A stretch of 64,000 nt of DNA from Mollicutes bacterium Phil14 (lineage in GTDB: Bacteria > Bacillota_I > Bacilli_A > ML615J-28 > CAG-698), in contig MSHB01000007.1 in assembly GCA_001940985.1 (NCBI GenBank), positions 1 to 64,000 of the forward strand, read 5' to 3'. Both the position numbers and the translations under genes were made by a program. This document shows, in pieces, positions 53,360 through 61,192 of the stretch (positions are counted from its first letter, which is position 1; each line of letters begins with the position of its first letter). The notes beneath the pieces were generated by a model. That model made no database searches, was not told the origin of the DNA, and saw only the letters and a program-made list of their open reading frames with translations.

Positions 53360-53389
53360 TGTTTTAACAAACATCTTCTTGGACTTTTT
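53347..53389 (+). terminator. Attenuator hairpin overlapping the leader-peptide stop
   Basis: Outer stem TCCAAG (53347-53352) with CTTGGA (53378-53383), inner stem TGTTT (53360-53364) with AAACA (53369-53373), then C and five T. The outer stem is short and there is an interior loop, so strength is moderate. Confidence 0.55.
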
Positions 53390-53442
53390 GTCTTGCTTTA
53401 CAAAAAGTTTAAAGTAATCTCAATAAAGAATTATTGTTATTT

Positions 53443-53532
53443 GTTATTACACTATTACATTATAATATTGTAATAACTAACAAAATAAAAAAATAAATCA
53501 TGTGGTTATTACTAAATAGTAGTAACCTTTTT
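53443..53532 (+). promoter_or_regulatory. Alternating hairpins ending in a terminator before the first transporter gene
   Basis: Four segments: 1 GTTATTAC (53443-53450), 2 GTAATAAC (53470-53477), 3 GTTATTAC (53505-53512), 4 GTAGTAAC (53519-53526). Segments 1:2 pair perfectly, 2:3 pair perfectly, and 3:4 pair with one wobble. The 3:4 stem extends to GGTTATTACT/AGTAGTAACC and is followed by TTTTT at 53528-53532, ten or so bases before the AAGGAGG site of the gene. This is the order of protector, antiterminator and terminator stems in classical attenuators. What selects between them is not evident. Confidence 0.6.
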
Positions 53533-53551
53533 AATTTTTAAGGAGGACATT

Positions 53552-54547
53552 ATGAAAACATTAAAAAAATCTTTTATTTCATTATTTATTATTTTAACTA
53601 TTCTTTTACTTTGTAGCTGTAAAAATTCTAACAAAATTAGAGTTGGTATTTTGCAATATACAACAATTAATGCCTTAGACAATGCCAAAGAAGGAATTAT
53701 TGAAGGTTTAAAAGAAAATGGTTTTATTGAAGGAGAGAATATTGTAATTTCTGTTTTAAATCCCGAAGCCGATCCTAATAGCCTAGATATTATGGCAAAG
53801 GACTTAGTCAGAAAATCTGATATAGTTATTGGAATTGCTACCCCAGCCGCTGTAGCCTTACAAACTGCTGCTAAAAATGAAGGCAAGAATATCCCTATTG
53901 TCTTTACAGCTGTTACTGATCCAGTTGATGCAAAACTTGTTAAAGATATAAACGCACCAGAAGCAAATATTACAGGAACTAGTGATATGAATCCTGTCAA
54001 TGAGCAAATTGAAATCATTAAAAGAATAATTCCAAATATTAAAAAAATGGGAATTTTATATACTGTAAATGAAACAAACTCAAAAGTTCAGGCTGATATA
54101 GCAGCTGCTAAAGCAAAAGAATTAGGAATAGATGTTAGTTTTGGTCAAGTGACTGGTATAAATGATATCACTCAAATAACTAGAAATATTATTACAAATG
54201 GTGCTGAAGCTCTTTATATACCTACTGATAATAACTTGGCTAAGAATATGCCAGCTTTAGTTGAAGTTGCTAACTCTTTGAATGTCATAACAATTGTTGG
54301 TGAAGCTGGTATGTGTAGTAATGGAGGTTTAATTACTTTAGGTATTAATTATAAAGAATTAGGTAAGATGACTGGAGACATGGCCGCAAGCATCTTGAAA
54401 GGTTCTAAAATTAGCAGTTTGGCTGTTAAAGCTCTATCTATTGAACAATGTGATTTTACTATCAACATGACTACAGCAAAAGCTTTAAAAATTGAAATCC
54501 CAAAAGATATCCTAGATGTATCTAAACTAATAGAAACAGGTGAATGA
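53552..54547 (+). CDS. TrpX-type ABC transporter substrate-binding lipoprotein
   Basis: A 331-residue lipoprotein: signal SFISLFIILTILLLCSC with lipobox, AAGGAGG site. The mature protein matches the TrpX/YtrF-like binding-protein family: VGILQYTTINALDNAKEGII, IVIGIATPAAVALQTAA, IPIVFTAVTDPVDAKLV, GTSDMNPVNEQIEII, ALYIPTDNNLA and GGLITLGINYKELGKMTG. In other Firmicutes this family takes up tryptophan or other aromatic compounds under T-box control. Here the leader encodes a Tyr/Phe-rich peptide instead, which suggests tyrosine or phenylalanine as the sensed, and perhaps transported, amino acid. Confidence 0.88.
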   Translation: MKTLKKSFISLFIILTILLLCSCKNSNKIRVGILQYTTINALDNAKEGIIEGLKENGFIEGENIVISVLNPEADPNSLDIMAKDLVRKSDIVIGIATPAAVALQTAAKNEGKNIPIVFTAVTDPVDAKLVKDINAPEANITGTSDMNPVNEQIEIIKRIIPNIKKMGILYTVNETNSKVQADIAAAKAKELGIDVSFGQVTGINDITQITRNIITNGAEALYIPTDNNLAKNMPALVEVANSLNVITIVGEAGMCSNGGLITLGINYKELGKMTGDMAASILKGSKISSLAVKALSIEQCDFTINMTTAKALKIEIPKDILDVSKLIETGE

Positions 54548-54548
54548 T

Positions 54549-55475
54549 ATGTTAGAAACGATAAAATATATAATAATTGATGCTTTGTGCATGGGGCTTC
54601 CATATGCCCTACTTGCACTTGGTATTTTTGTAAGTTACAGAATCTTAGACTTTTCAGATTTGACTTGCGAAGGAAGTTTCACATTAGGAGGAGCAGTATG
54701 TGTAAGTGGCATTATTCTAGGAATAAATCCTTGGCTTACATCTATCTTAGGAGGTGTTAGCGGATTTGCTTGCGGAATCTTTACTGGTCTTTTACATACA
54801 AAATTAAAAATTCCTGCTCTACTTTCAGGAATAATTACTATGACAGCTTTATTTTCAATTAATCTTTTAGTTATGGGAATAACAAAAAACAGTTCTTCTT
54901 TTGCACAAGCATTTGATACTGTTGCATACGTTGGTGATAATAAAACAATCTTTAGTTTATCAATTTTTAAAAATAGAAACATGAATGCCATTTTTATTAG
55001 TGCAGTTATTGTTTTTATAATGGTAGCTTTTATATATTGGTTTTTTGGAACAGAATTTGGAATGTCAATTAGAGCCACAGGAATGAACCAACAAATGGCT
55101 CGTTCTCAAGGAATCAATACAACAATAATGATAATAATTGGGTTGGGTGTTGGTAACTTCCTAATAGGTGTTAGTGGAGCATTAACAGCTCAATACACAA
55201 TGAGTGCTAAAAGCGATATGGGGACTGGAGCATTAGTTATTGGTTTAGCATCTATTATTTTAGGTGAATCAATTTTTGGAAAGCGAAGTTTTAAAAATTG
55301 GATTATATCAGTTTTACTAGGCTCAATAATTTATTACTTAATTATCGGAATTGCTATTAATTTAGGTTTACCTACTTTCTTATTGAAACTTTTATATGCC
55401 GTTTTAATTATAATTATTTTAGTTATTCCATTTATTAAAAAACTTCTAAAAAAACGTGAGGTGAAAGCATGTTAA
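54549..55475 (+). CDS. TrpY-type ABC transporter permease
   Basis: A 308-residue permease of the branched-chain-amino-acid-like family with eight to nine transmembrane helices (GLPYALLALGIFVSYRILDF, FTLGGAVCVSGIILGI, FIWFGTEFGMSIRATG-type loop seen as FGTEFGMSIRATGMNQQMA, which contacts the ATPase). Start at 54549 behind CAGGTG; the binding-protein stop is 1 base away. Second gene of the operon. Confidence 0.9.
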   Translation: MLETIKYIIIDALCMGLPYALLALGIFVSYRILDFSDLTCEGSFTLGGAVCVSGIILGINPWLTSILGGVSGFACGIFTGLLHTKLKIPALLSGIITMTALFSINLLVMGITKNSSSFAQAFDTVAYVGDNKTIFSLSIFKNRNMNAIFISAVIVFIMVAFIYWFFGTEFGMSIRATGMNQQMARSQGINTTIMIIIGLGVGNFLIGVSGALTAQYTMSAKSDMGTGALVIGLASIILGESIFGKRSFKNWIISVLLGSIIYYLIIGIAINLGLPTFLLKLLYAVLIIIILVIPFIKKLLKKREVKAC

Positions 55476-56245
55476 AATTAGAAAACATTACTAAAACTTT
55501 TGATTTAACAGAAAATAAAGCTGATATTAGAGTAGCTTTAGATAACATTTCACTTGAAATAGATGATGGCGAATTTGTAACTATTATTGGTGGAAATGGT
55601 AGTGGAAAGTCAACATTAATGAATATCATATCAGGAGCATTTTCTGCTGATAGTGGAAAAGTAATCATTGATAATGAAAATGTAAATAACTTAAAAGAAC
55701 ACAAAAGAGCAAAATTCTTAGGACGAGTATTTCAAGATCCAAATATGGGAACTGCTGGAAACATGTCAATACTTGAAAATATGGAATTAGCCTATAAAAG
55801 AAATACTCAAAAAACTTTAAAGTGGGGTTTTAAAAAGGAACATTATAATTGTTTCAAAGAATCATTATCTAAACTTAATTTAGGACTTGAAACGCGACTT
55901 GAGCAAAAAGTAAAATTGTTAAGTGGTGGTCAAAGGCAAGCTTTAACTTTGCTAATGGCAACTATTAAAAAACCAAAAATATTATTGCTTGATGAACACA
56001 CTGCTGCCCTTGATCCTAAAACTGCTAGAAAAGTTCTAACACTAACTAACGATATAATCACCACTGAAAAAATCACCACAATCATGATAACTCACAATAT
56101 GCGTGATGCTATAAAATATGGTACTAGATTAATTATGATGTATGATGGAAAAATAATTTTTGATGTTAAAGGTGAAGAAAAATCAAAATTAACTGGCGAA
56201 GAACTTTTAGACAAATTTGATGAACAAGAAAAAGATATTATATAA
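55469..56245 (+). CDS. TrpZ-type ABC transporter ATPase
   Basis: A 258-residue ATP-binding subunit. Walker A GGNGSGKST, Q-loop RVFQDPNMGTAGNMS, signature LSGGQRQALTL, Walker B ILLLDEHTAALD and switch His in MITHNMRDA, all intact. GAGGTG site; the start overlaps the permease stop by 7 bases. Completes a three-gene importer (binding protein, permease, ATPase). Confidence 0.95.
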   Translation: MLKLENITKTFDLTENKADIRVALDNISLEIDDGEFVTIIGGNGSGKSTLMNIISGAFSADSGKVIIDNENVNNLKEHKRAKFLGRVFQDPNMGTAGNMSILENMELAYKRNTQKTLKWGFKKEHYNCFKESLSKLNLGLETRLEQKVKLLSGGQRQALTLLMATIKKPKILLLDEHTAALDPKTARKVLTLTNDIITTEKITTIMITHNMRDAIKYGTRLIMMYDGKIIFDVKGEEKSKLTGEELLDKFDEQEKDII

Positions 56246-56250
56246 AAAAC

Positions 56251-56290
56251 AAAGTATTAATTGTACTTAAGTACTCTTAATACTTTTTTT
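56251..56290 (+). terminator. Terminator of the ABC importer operon
   Basis: Stem AAAGTATTAA/TTAATACTTT (10 pairs) around an inner palindrome GTACTTAAGTAC, followed by seven T. Confidence 0.85.
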
Positions 56291-56340
56291 ATCATATTTT
56301 TCTTACTTTCAGATATATTTTACTGAAGGGAGGAAGAAAA

Positions 56341-57042
56341 ATGTTTGTCATTTTAGATCCTGGTCATGGTGGAGCAGATCCTGGTGGTGGTAGTAATAAA
56401 TATTGGAAAGAAAAAAATCTCGCTTTAAAAATCTCTAAATATCAAAATATGAGACTTAACAGTCTTAATATACCATCAGTTTTAACAAGAGATAATGATA
56501 CTTACCTATCACCTAAAGAAAGAGTTAATATCGTTAATAATTATGCTAATGGAAAAGACTCCATTTTAATATCTAATCATATTAATAATGGTGGCGGAAA
56601 GGGAGCTGAAGTAATATACTCTATTCGTGATACGCCTGTTTTAGGAAACTACATCGCTGATGAAATTAAAAAAACAGGGCAAAATATTAGAAACGTTTAT
56701 ACAAGAAAAAACAGCTTAGGAAAAGATTATTACTTCATTTTAAGAGACACACCTTATTCTAATAGCAATATTGTTGAATATGGATTTGCTGATAATCCTG
56801 TTGATCAAGATATTCTATTATACAACTGGCCAATCTTAGCCGAAAGTGTAGTTAGAGCTATTGCAACTTATTATAATGTAGCTTATTTCCCACCTAATTT
56901 TACTGTTTATATAGTAAGAGAAGATGATTCGTTATATAAGATTGCTAAAAACTATAACACTACAATTGATAAAATTATGAAAGATAATAATTTGAAAAAT
57001 GCTAATCTTCAAATTGGTCAAGAGATATTCATTTATCAATAA
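56341..57042 (+). CDS. N-acetylmuramoyl-L-alanine amidase with LysM domain
   Basis: A 233-residue Amidase_3 enzyme: zinc ligands in ILDPGHGGADPG, the Glu in WKEKNLALKI, and SNHINN; catalytic Glu in NIVEYGFADNP. Residues 187-233 form one LysM domain (YIVREDDSLYKIAKNYNTTI, LKNANLQIGQEIFIY). GGGAGGA site. There is no signal peptide, so it may be released by lysis or act as an endolysin-like or spore/cell-wall enzyme; the same is true of many phage amidases. The YlbJ-like gene follows after 7 bases. Confidence 0.9.
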   Translation: MFVILDPGHGGADPGGGSNKYWKEKNLALKISKYQNMRLNSLNIPSVLTRDNDTYLSPKERVNIVNNYANGKDSILISNHINNGGGKGAEVIYSIRDTPVLGNYIADEIKKTGQNIRNVYTRKNSLGKDYYFILRDTPYSNSNIVEYGFADNPVDQDILLYNWPILAESVVRAIATYYNVAYFPPNFTVYIVREDDSLYKIAKNYNTTIDKIMKDNNLKNANLQIGQEIFIYQ

Positions 57043-57049
57043 GTAAATA

Positions 57050-57970
57050 ATGAAAAAAATATCATACCTAATGCTTGTAGTATTAGTTGTACTCATATTT
57101 TATTGTGTTTGTTATAACCCTAGTATCTTTTTTAATTCTATTATAGATACTTTATACATTTGGTTAATGAAGGTTTTTCCTTCATTATTTACTTTTTATC
57201 TAATATCTAGTTTATTAATTAACTTTAAAATATTAGATAAATTATCATTTTTCTTTAAACCCATTAAAAAAATACTTAGATTAAAATTCCAAACAAATGA
57301 AGCCTTTAATTTATTCATTTTAAGTATGTTTAGTGGTAATCCATCAACAGTTTTGTTTATTAATCAAAATCAAGATTATATAACGTCCTTTGATGCATTA
57401 ACATTACTAAAATGCGCATCATTTGTTTCTCCAATTTTTATAATTTCTTTTTTTAGTTTTGACTTAAAACTTGCTTACATTTTGATATTTTCACATTTCT
57501 TTTCTAATATTATTTATTGTATGTTTCTAACAAAAAATAATAAATATTTAATAAATAAGAGTAATGTTAAAGAAAATGATTCTTTTACTAATATAAGTAA
57601 CTTTCTAAATTCTATTAAAGAATGTATGAATATATTATTAATGATTGCTTCTATGATGTGTCTTTGTAATATTATAAAATATAGTATTACTACTTTATTA
57701 AACGCTATAGGATTAAAAAGTAATCTATTTAAGATTTTTTTATCTTTCTTTGAAATATCAACCGGTTTAAATGATTTGATATCGTTAAACTTAAACAAAT
57801 TACCCTTTTTATTACTTTCTTCATTTTTATTAGGTTTTGGTGGATTATGTATTCACCTGCAAGTTAAAAATGTAATAAATAGTAATTTAAAGTTTTCTTC
57901 TTTCTTTTTTGCTAGATTAATTCATGGAAGTATTAGTACATTAATAACTTTTATTATCTTAATATTATAA
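57050..57970 (+). CDS. YlbJ-like membrane protein (nucleoside-recognition domain)
   Basis: A 306-residue polytopic protein with seven or so helices. The segments IIDTLYIWLMKVFPSLFTFYLI and FILSMFSGNPSTVLFINQ match the conserved 'W...vfPsLfPF' and 'S..sG.P....l' blocks of the YlbJ/Gate family, required for sporulation in Bacillus but also kept in non-sporulating relatives. Co-transcribed with the amidase, hinting at a wall-related unit. Basic loops suggest the N-terminus is inside. Confidence 0.75.
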   Translation: MKKISYLMLVVLVVLIFYCVCYNPSIFFNSIIDTLYIWLMKVFPSLFTFYLISSLLINFKILDKLSFFFKPIKKILRLKFQTNEAFNLFILSMFSGNPSTVLFINQNQDYITSFDALTLLKCASFVSPIFIISFFSFDLKLAYILIFSHFFSNIIYCMFLTKNNKYLINKSNVKENDSFTNISNFLNSIKECMNILLMIASMMCLCNIIKYSITTLLNAIGLKSNLFKIFLSFFEISTGLNDLISLNLNKLPFLLLSSFLLGFGGLCIHLQVKNVINSNLKFSSFFFARLIHGSISTLITFIILIL

Positions 57971-57975
57971 AAATT

Positions 57976-58426
57976 TTAAAGATCGCAATCACTATATTCT
58001 AAAACTAAACGTTCACTTATTATTTCTAGGTTACTATTTCTAGTTCTTATGGCATCGATAAATTCTTTTTCTAATTTATCATCCTTTAATATTATTTTAT
58101 ATGTTAAGCGAAACATACTTTCCATATTAATCATTTTCACTTTAATAAGTTCACATTTAGATCTATATTTATTAAAGACATCACTAAATTCATTAATATA
58201 GTCAACATCTTCAAGTATAGTTATTTTATAAATTCTTTCTTTATTACTTGTTTTTCTTTCCCAAATATTTACCTTATTAAGAAAAAGCACTTCCGCATAT
58301 CAAAGTAAATAAAGTTCCATATAAGATATATCCCATAATAAAGGTAAGTCCTGTTGCCATGGCAATAAAAATTATACAAATCTCTTTGGCTTTACTAGGA
58401 GCAGAACGAAACCTTACTAGCCCAAA
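57976..58426 (-). pseudogene. C-terminal part of a DUF4956 membrane protein
   Basis: The upstream end reads GLVRFRSAPSKAKEICIIF then two hydrophobic stretches (FIAMATGLTFIMGYIL, YGTLFTLICGSA), a signature of DUF4956 proteins (often next to CotH/VTC polyphosphate-type genes). A frameshift in a short T-run near 58290 separates it from the cytoplasmic tail (LNKVNIWERK ... EKEFIDAIRTRNSNLEII) that ends at 57976. The N-terminal helices are missing: the fragment is joined directly to a response-regulator fragment at about 58427. Non-functional. Confidence 0.7.
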
Positions 58427-58706
58427 GGCTCCTGCGTCTAAGCCTAATACTTTATCATCTGTTTCTGCTTTTGCGGTTAGCATTAAAACAGGAGTATTAT
58501 TCAAGCTTTCCTCATCTTCTTAACAACTGTTAATCCATCAACTTTTGGCATCATAATATCTAAAATAATAGCATCATATATACCATATTCCATTAGTTCT
58601 AAGGCTTCTAAACCATTATAGGCAGTATCAACTTCATATTTATCTCTAAGCCTTTTTTTATTGCCTTTGATAATTCTTTCTCATCTTCAACTAATAAAAG
58701 TTTCAT
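58427..58706 (-). pseudogene. Response-regulator receiver domain, frameshifted and truncated
   Basis: From ATG 58706: KLLLVEDEKELSKAIKKGL; after a slip near a run of seven A: RDKYEVDTAYNGLEAL and DAIILDIMMPKVDGLTVVKKMR, with the phospho-acceptor Asp; after a second slip: NNTPVLMLTAKAETDDKV and LGLDAGA. This is the receiver domain of an OmpR-type regulator. It is cut off before the DNA-binding domain and runs into the DUF4956 fragment. No histidine kinase remains nearby. Confidence 0.8.
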
Positions 58707-58747
58707 CTAAACCACTTCTATTATATTTTAACTTAATAAATTAAATT

Positions 58748-58921
58748 TTACTTAAATTGATTTAATTCTTTATTGTAAAAATAACCTATTCCATTAAGTT
58801 TTTTCTCTAATTCATCTTTATCAATTTTTAAATCTTCACACAACTCGTCTAAATCTTTATAATCATCTCTTAGTTTTGTATTAATATAACTTAATAAAAT
58901 AATAGGATTACTGCTATTCAT
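58748..58921 (-). CDS. DUF4250-family small protein
   Basis: A 57-residue protein: NPIILLSYINTKLRDDYKDLDELCEDLKIDKDELEKKL then GYFYNKELNQF, the full DUF4250 pattern. Start at 58921 behind GAGG, overlapping the rsmD stop by 8 bases. The family is widespread in Firmicutes, helical, and of unknown function. Confidence 0.85.
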   Translation of the reverse strand: MNSSNPIILLSYINTKLRDDYKDLDELCEDLKIDKDELEKKLNGIGYFYNKELNQFK

Positions 58922-59486
58922 TTTCTTTTTCCTCGCTAACGAATTGATATATGCATATTTCACTACTTGCATAAGTATAGTTCTTTATTGTTTTAATATT
59001 ATTTTCTTCTTTAGGAATATAATTTCCTCTAACATATTGACATACCATTATTCCTTTATCATTGATTAATTTGTTTTCAATTATAAAATCAATAATTTCT
59101 GCGATTATGTTTAGTCTATATGGTGGATCTAAAAATATAATATCAAATTTCATACCATCATTTTTAAATTTATTTAGGGCTACTTTGTAATCTAATTGAT
59201 ATAATTTAGTATTTTCTTCTTCTTTAAGTAATTTAATATTGCTTTCAATAACTTTGCTAGCACGATAGTCTTTTTCAACTATATAAGCCATCTTACATCC
59301 TCTACTTAAAGATTCCAAGCTTAAAGCCCCACTACCTCCAAATAAATCTAAAACTATATCTTGTTCAAAGTATGGACCAATAGTATTAAATACTGATTCT
59401 TTCATCCTATCCATCATTGGTCTTGTGTTCATTCCTTCTAATGTGTTAAGCACTCTACTTTTGTGTTTTCCAGCAATTATTCTCAT
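58914..59486 (-). CDS. rsmD: RsmD, 16S rRNA (guanine-N2)-methyltransferase
   Basis: A 190-residue methyltransferase: RIIAGKHKSRVLNT, TRPMMDRMKESVFN, SAM motif VLDLFGGSGALSLESLSRG and catalytic motif IIFLDPPYRL. Methylates G966 of 16S rRNA. AGGAGA site. Coupled to the DUF4250 gene downstream; the usual coaD partner is not present here. Confidence 0.95.
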   Translation of the reverse strand: MRIIAGKHKSRVLNTLEGMNTRPMMDRMKESVFNTIGPYFEQDIVLDLFGGSGALSLESLSRGCKMAYIVEKDYRASKVIESNIKLLKEEENTKLYQLDYKVALNKFKNDGMKFDIIFLDPPYRLNIIAEIIDFIIENKLINDKGIMVCQYVRGNYIPKEENNIKTIKNYTYASSEICIYQFVSEEKENE

Positions 59487-59634
59487 TTTTTTATCTCCTA
59501 AAAAAATTTTTTATTTTTTATGTATAAAAAATACATATTCAAATCATAATATAATTGCAAGTAAAAATCTTGCAAGAAGAATCCCCTATTCTTCTATCAT
59601 ACTTCTCCTCTCCCTTTCACATATATATCAATTT

Positions 59635-59662
59635 AAAAATAGAGTTATTGAAAAATAACTCT
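59635..59662 (-). terminator. Terminator after the 114-residue protein gene
   Basis: Perfect 9-bp stem AGAGTTATT/AATAACTCT with a 4-base loop. T-runs lie on both sides, so it can act in both directions. Confidence 0.8.
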
Positions 59663-59683
59663 GTTTTTATTTCTAATCATTAT

Positions 59684-60028
59684 TTAAATAAAATAAGAAT
59701 CATCATCTTCATCATCACTTAATACTTTTTCAACGTAGTAACAATCATTCTTTTCATCATAACATACTGTGTATTCAGTATCAATTATTTTAAAATTAGG
59801 ATAATTAAGTCCCTTTTCTTCACATGTACGATAATGCATAATAATAATATTTCCAATATGAGTTGGACCACCGAGTTCTATTGGTTTCAAATACGTAATT
59901 ACCCAACCAACTTGATTATCTATCATATAATCGCTTTTTTTAATTTTCTTTCCAGAAAAATCATAAGCATATTCTTTATTACCCATTTCGGCTTCCCAAA
60001 TCTTTAAAGCATCTTTTTTATCAAACAT
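59684..60028 (-). CDS. Small protein with degenerate HNH-like fold
   Basis: A 114-residue acidic protein. The order ALKIWEAEMGNKEYAYDFSGKKIKKSDY, GWVITYLKPIELGGPTHIGNIIIMHYRTCEEKG resembles HNH proteins ('W..D.i.P...GG.....N......~.N..K'), but the metal-binding residues are largely replaced, so nuclease activity is unlikely. The C-terminus is a run of Asp/Glu. It overlaps the lipid kinase gene by 8 bases and is translationally coupled to it. Confidence 0.6.
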   Translation of the reverse strand: MFDKKDALKIWEAEMGNKEYAYDFSGKKIKKSDYMIDNQVGWVITYLKPIELGGPTHIGNIIIMHYRTCEEKGLNYPNFKIIDTEYTVCYDEKNDCYYVEKVLSDDEDDDSYFI

Positions 60029-60947
60029 TGTTCTTTTTCTCTTTCTTTAATTTCTTTTTTAGTTTCTTTAGGGGAACATATATCTGTAAATGACCCTTTA
60101 AGTTTTCTATTTCAACACTTCCACTAGGTCCTTTTTCACCATCTATACACCAAGTAATATCATCTGAAACTTCGATTTTAAACTTACTTTCTCTTAATAG
60201 TATCGCACTTTTTCTCCATCTACCACCTAAAAGACCATGGACAAATGTTTTTATGATATTAAATCTTCCTTTTGATTTATCATCTTTTACAAGTATAATA
60301 TCAAATAATCCATCATTTAAGTGACCATATTTGTTAAATGATATTCCACCCACACTTTTTGAGTTCATAACTAATAATAATGGTGATGTCATTTCAATTT
60401 TTTTAGTATCACTTATATATTTCACTTTACTAACAGGCGTATTAAAGAACTCATCAACGCCATCTTTTATGTATGCTAATCTACCTAAAATCTTTTTGGC
60501 CTCATGTTTAGTTTTACATGATGTACCAGTACATGCACCTATTGTAGCTACATATGTGAAATAAGAATCATTAATTTTACCAACATCATGATAAAAAACT
60601 CCGCCATTAACAATGCATTTTAAAGCCCCTTTAATGTTACGAGGTATACTTAAATTTCTAGCTATATCGTTAGCAGTTCCAGAAGGAATGTATCCTAAAA
60701 CTGGTCTAACACTTTCACTAGAAATTCCGCAAGTGATGTTATTAAAAGTACCATCACCGCCAGAAAAAATTATGGCATCATATATTAGGCAACTTTCTTT
60801 CACCTTGGCCATCACATCATTTGCAGACTGAGATTCATACACATCAACAACATCAAACTTTTTGTATAAAGTTTTTACAATATAGTCAAGTTTTTTTAAA
60901 ATCTTACCTCTACCACTTTTTGGGTTGTAAATAAAAATACATTTCAT
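60021..60947 (-). CDS. Diacylglycerol/lipid kinase family protein
   Basis: A 308-residue DagK/YegS-type kinase: IYNPKSGRGKILKKL, nucleotide-binding IFSGGDGTFNNITCGI, and GYIPSGTANDIARNLSIP; later FDIILVKDD and a C-terminal beta domain. Recycles diacylglycerol or phosphorylates sphingoid-type lipids at the membrane; a basic C-terminus (KKLKKKLKKEKK) would help membrane binding. Promoter at 60965-60993. Confidence 0.92.
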   Translation of the reverse strand: MKCIFIYNPKSGRGKILKKLDYIVKTLYKKFDVVDVYESQSANDVMAKVKESCLIYDAIIFSGGDGTFNNITCGISSESVRPVLGYIPSGTANDIARNLSIPRNIKGALKCIVNGGVFYHDVGKINDSYFTYVATIGACTGTSCKTKHEAKKILGRLAYIKDGVDEFFNTPVSKVKYISDTKKIEMTSPLLLVMNSKSVGGISFNKYGHLNDGLFDIILVKDDKSKGRFNIIKTFVHGLLGGRWRKSAILLRESKFKIEVSDDITWCIDGEKGPSGSVEIENLKGHLQIYVPLKKLKKKLKKEKKNNV

Positions 60948-60964
60948 ATTTCATCACCACATAT

Positions 60965-60993
60965 ATTATACAAAATTTACTTTTTCTTTTCAA
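60965..60993 (-). promoter_or_regulatory. Promoter of the lipid kinase gene
   Basis: Minus-strand -35 TTGAAA (60988-60993), 17-base spacer, -10 TATAAT (60965-60970), about 18 bases before the start codon. Confidence 0.75.
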
Positions 60994-61153
60994 GACGTAT
61001 TTTTTGTTTATTTTTGTCACACCTTTCTTTAAAAGGCTCAAAACCACCTAAATTTTCCTTTATGCTCGTTTTTCATATATTATTCTAATGAGTTTATTAG
61101 TCCGCATTCACTTTTGAATAAAGCTAAATTTCAGCAAACCTATTTTTACAAAA

Positions 61154-61189
61154 TAAAAAGAGACTGTGCTTAAAAAAACACAACCTCTT
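61154..61189 (-). terminator. Terminator after the ABC exporter genes
   Basis: Imperfect stem AAAGAGGTTGTG/CACAGTCTCTTT with a T-rich loop, then TTTTATTTT on the minus strand, directly at the gene end. Confidence 0.65.
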
Positions 61190-61192
61190 TAC

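Noticed and set aside
53390-53551. T-box riboswitch upstream of the TrpX-type gene
   Set aside because: The expected T-box sequence (AGGGTGG-type) and specifier arrangement are absent; the leader is explained by a peptide ORF and simple hairpins.
53512-54018. Minus-strand ORF opposite the binding-protein gene
   Set aside because: Shadow of a well-supported gene; low-complexity hydrophobic translation and no ribosome site.
58277-58504. A 75-residue response-regulator gene
   Set aside because: It begins at a TTG in the middle of a receiver domain and ends inside a DUF4956 segment; it is part of a chimeric pseudogene.
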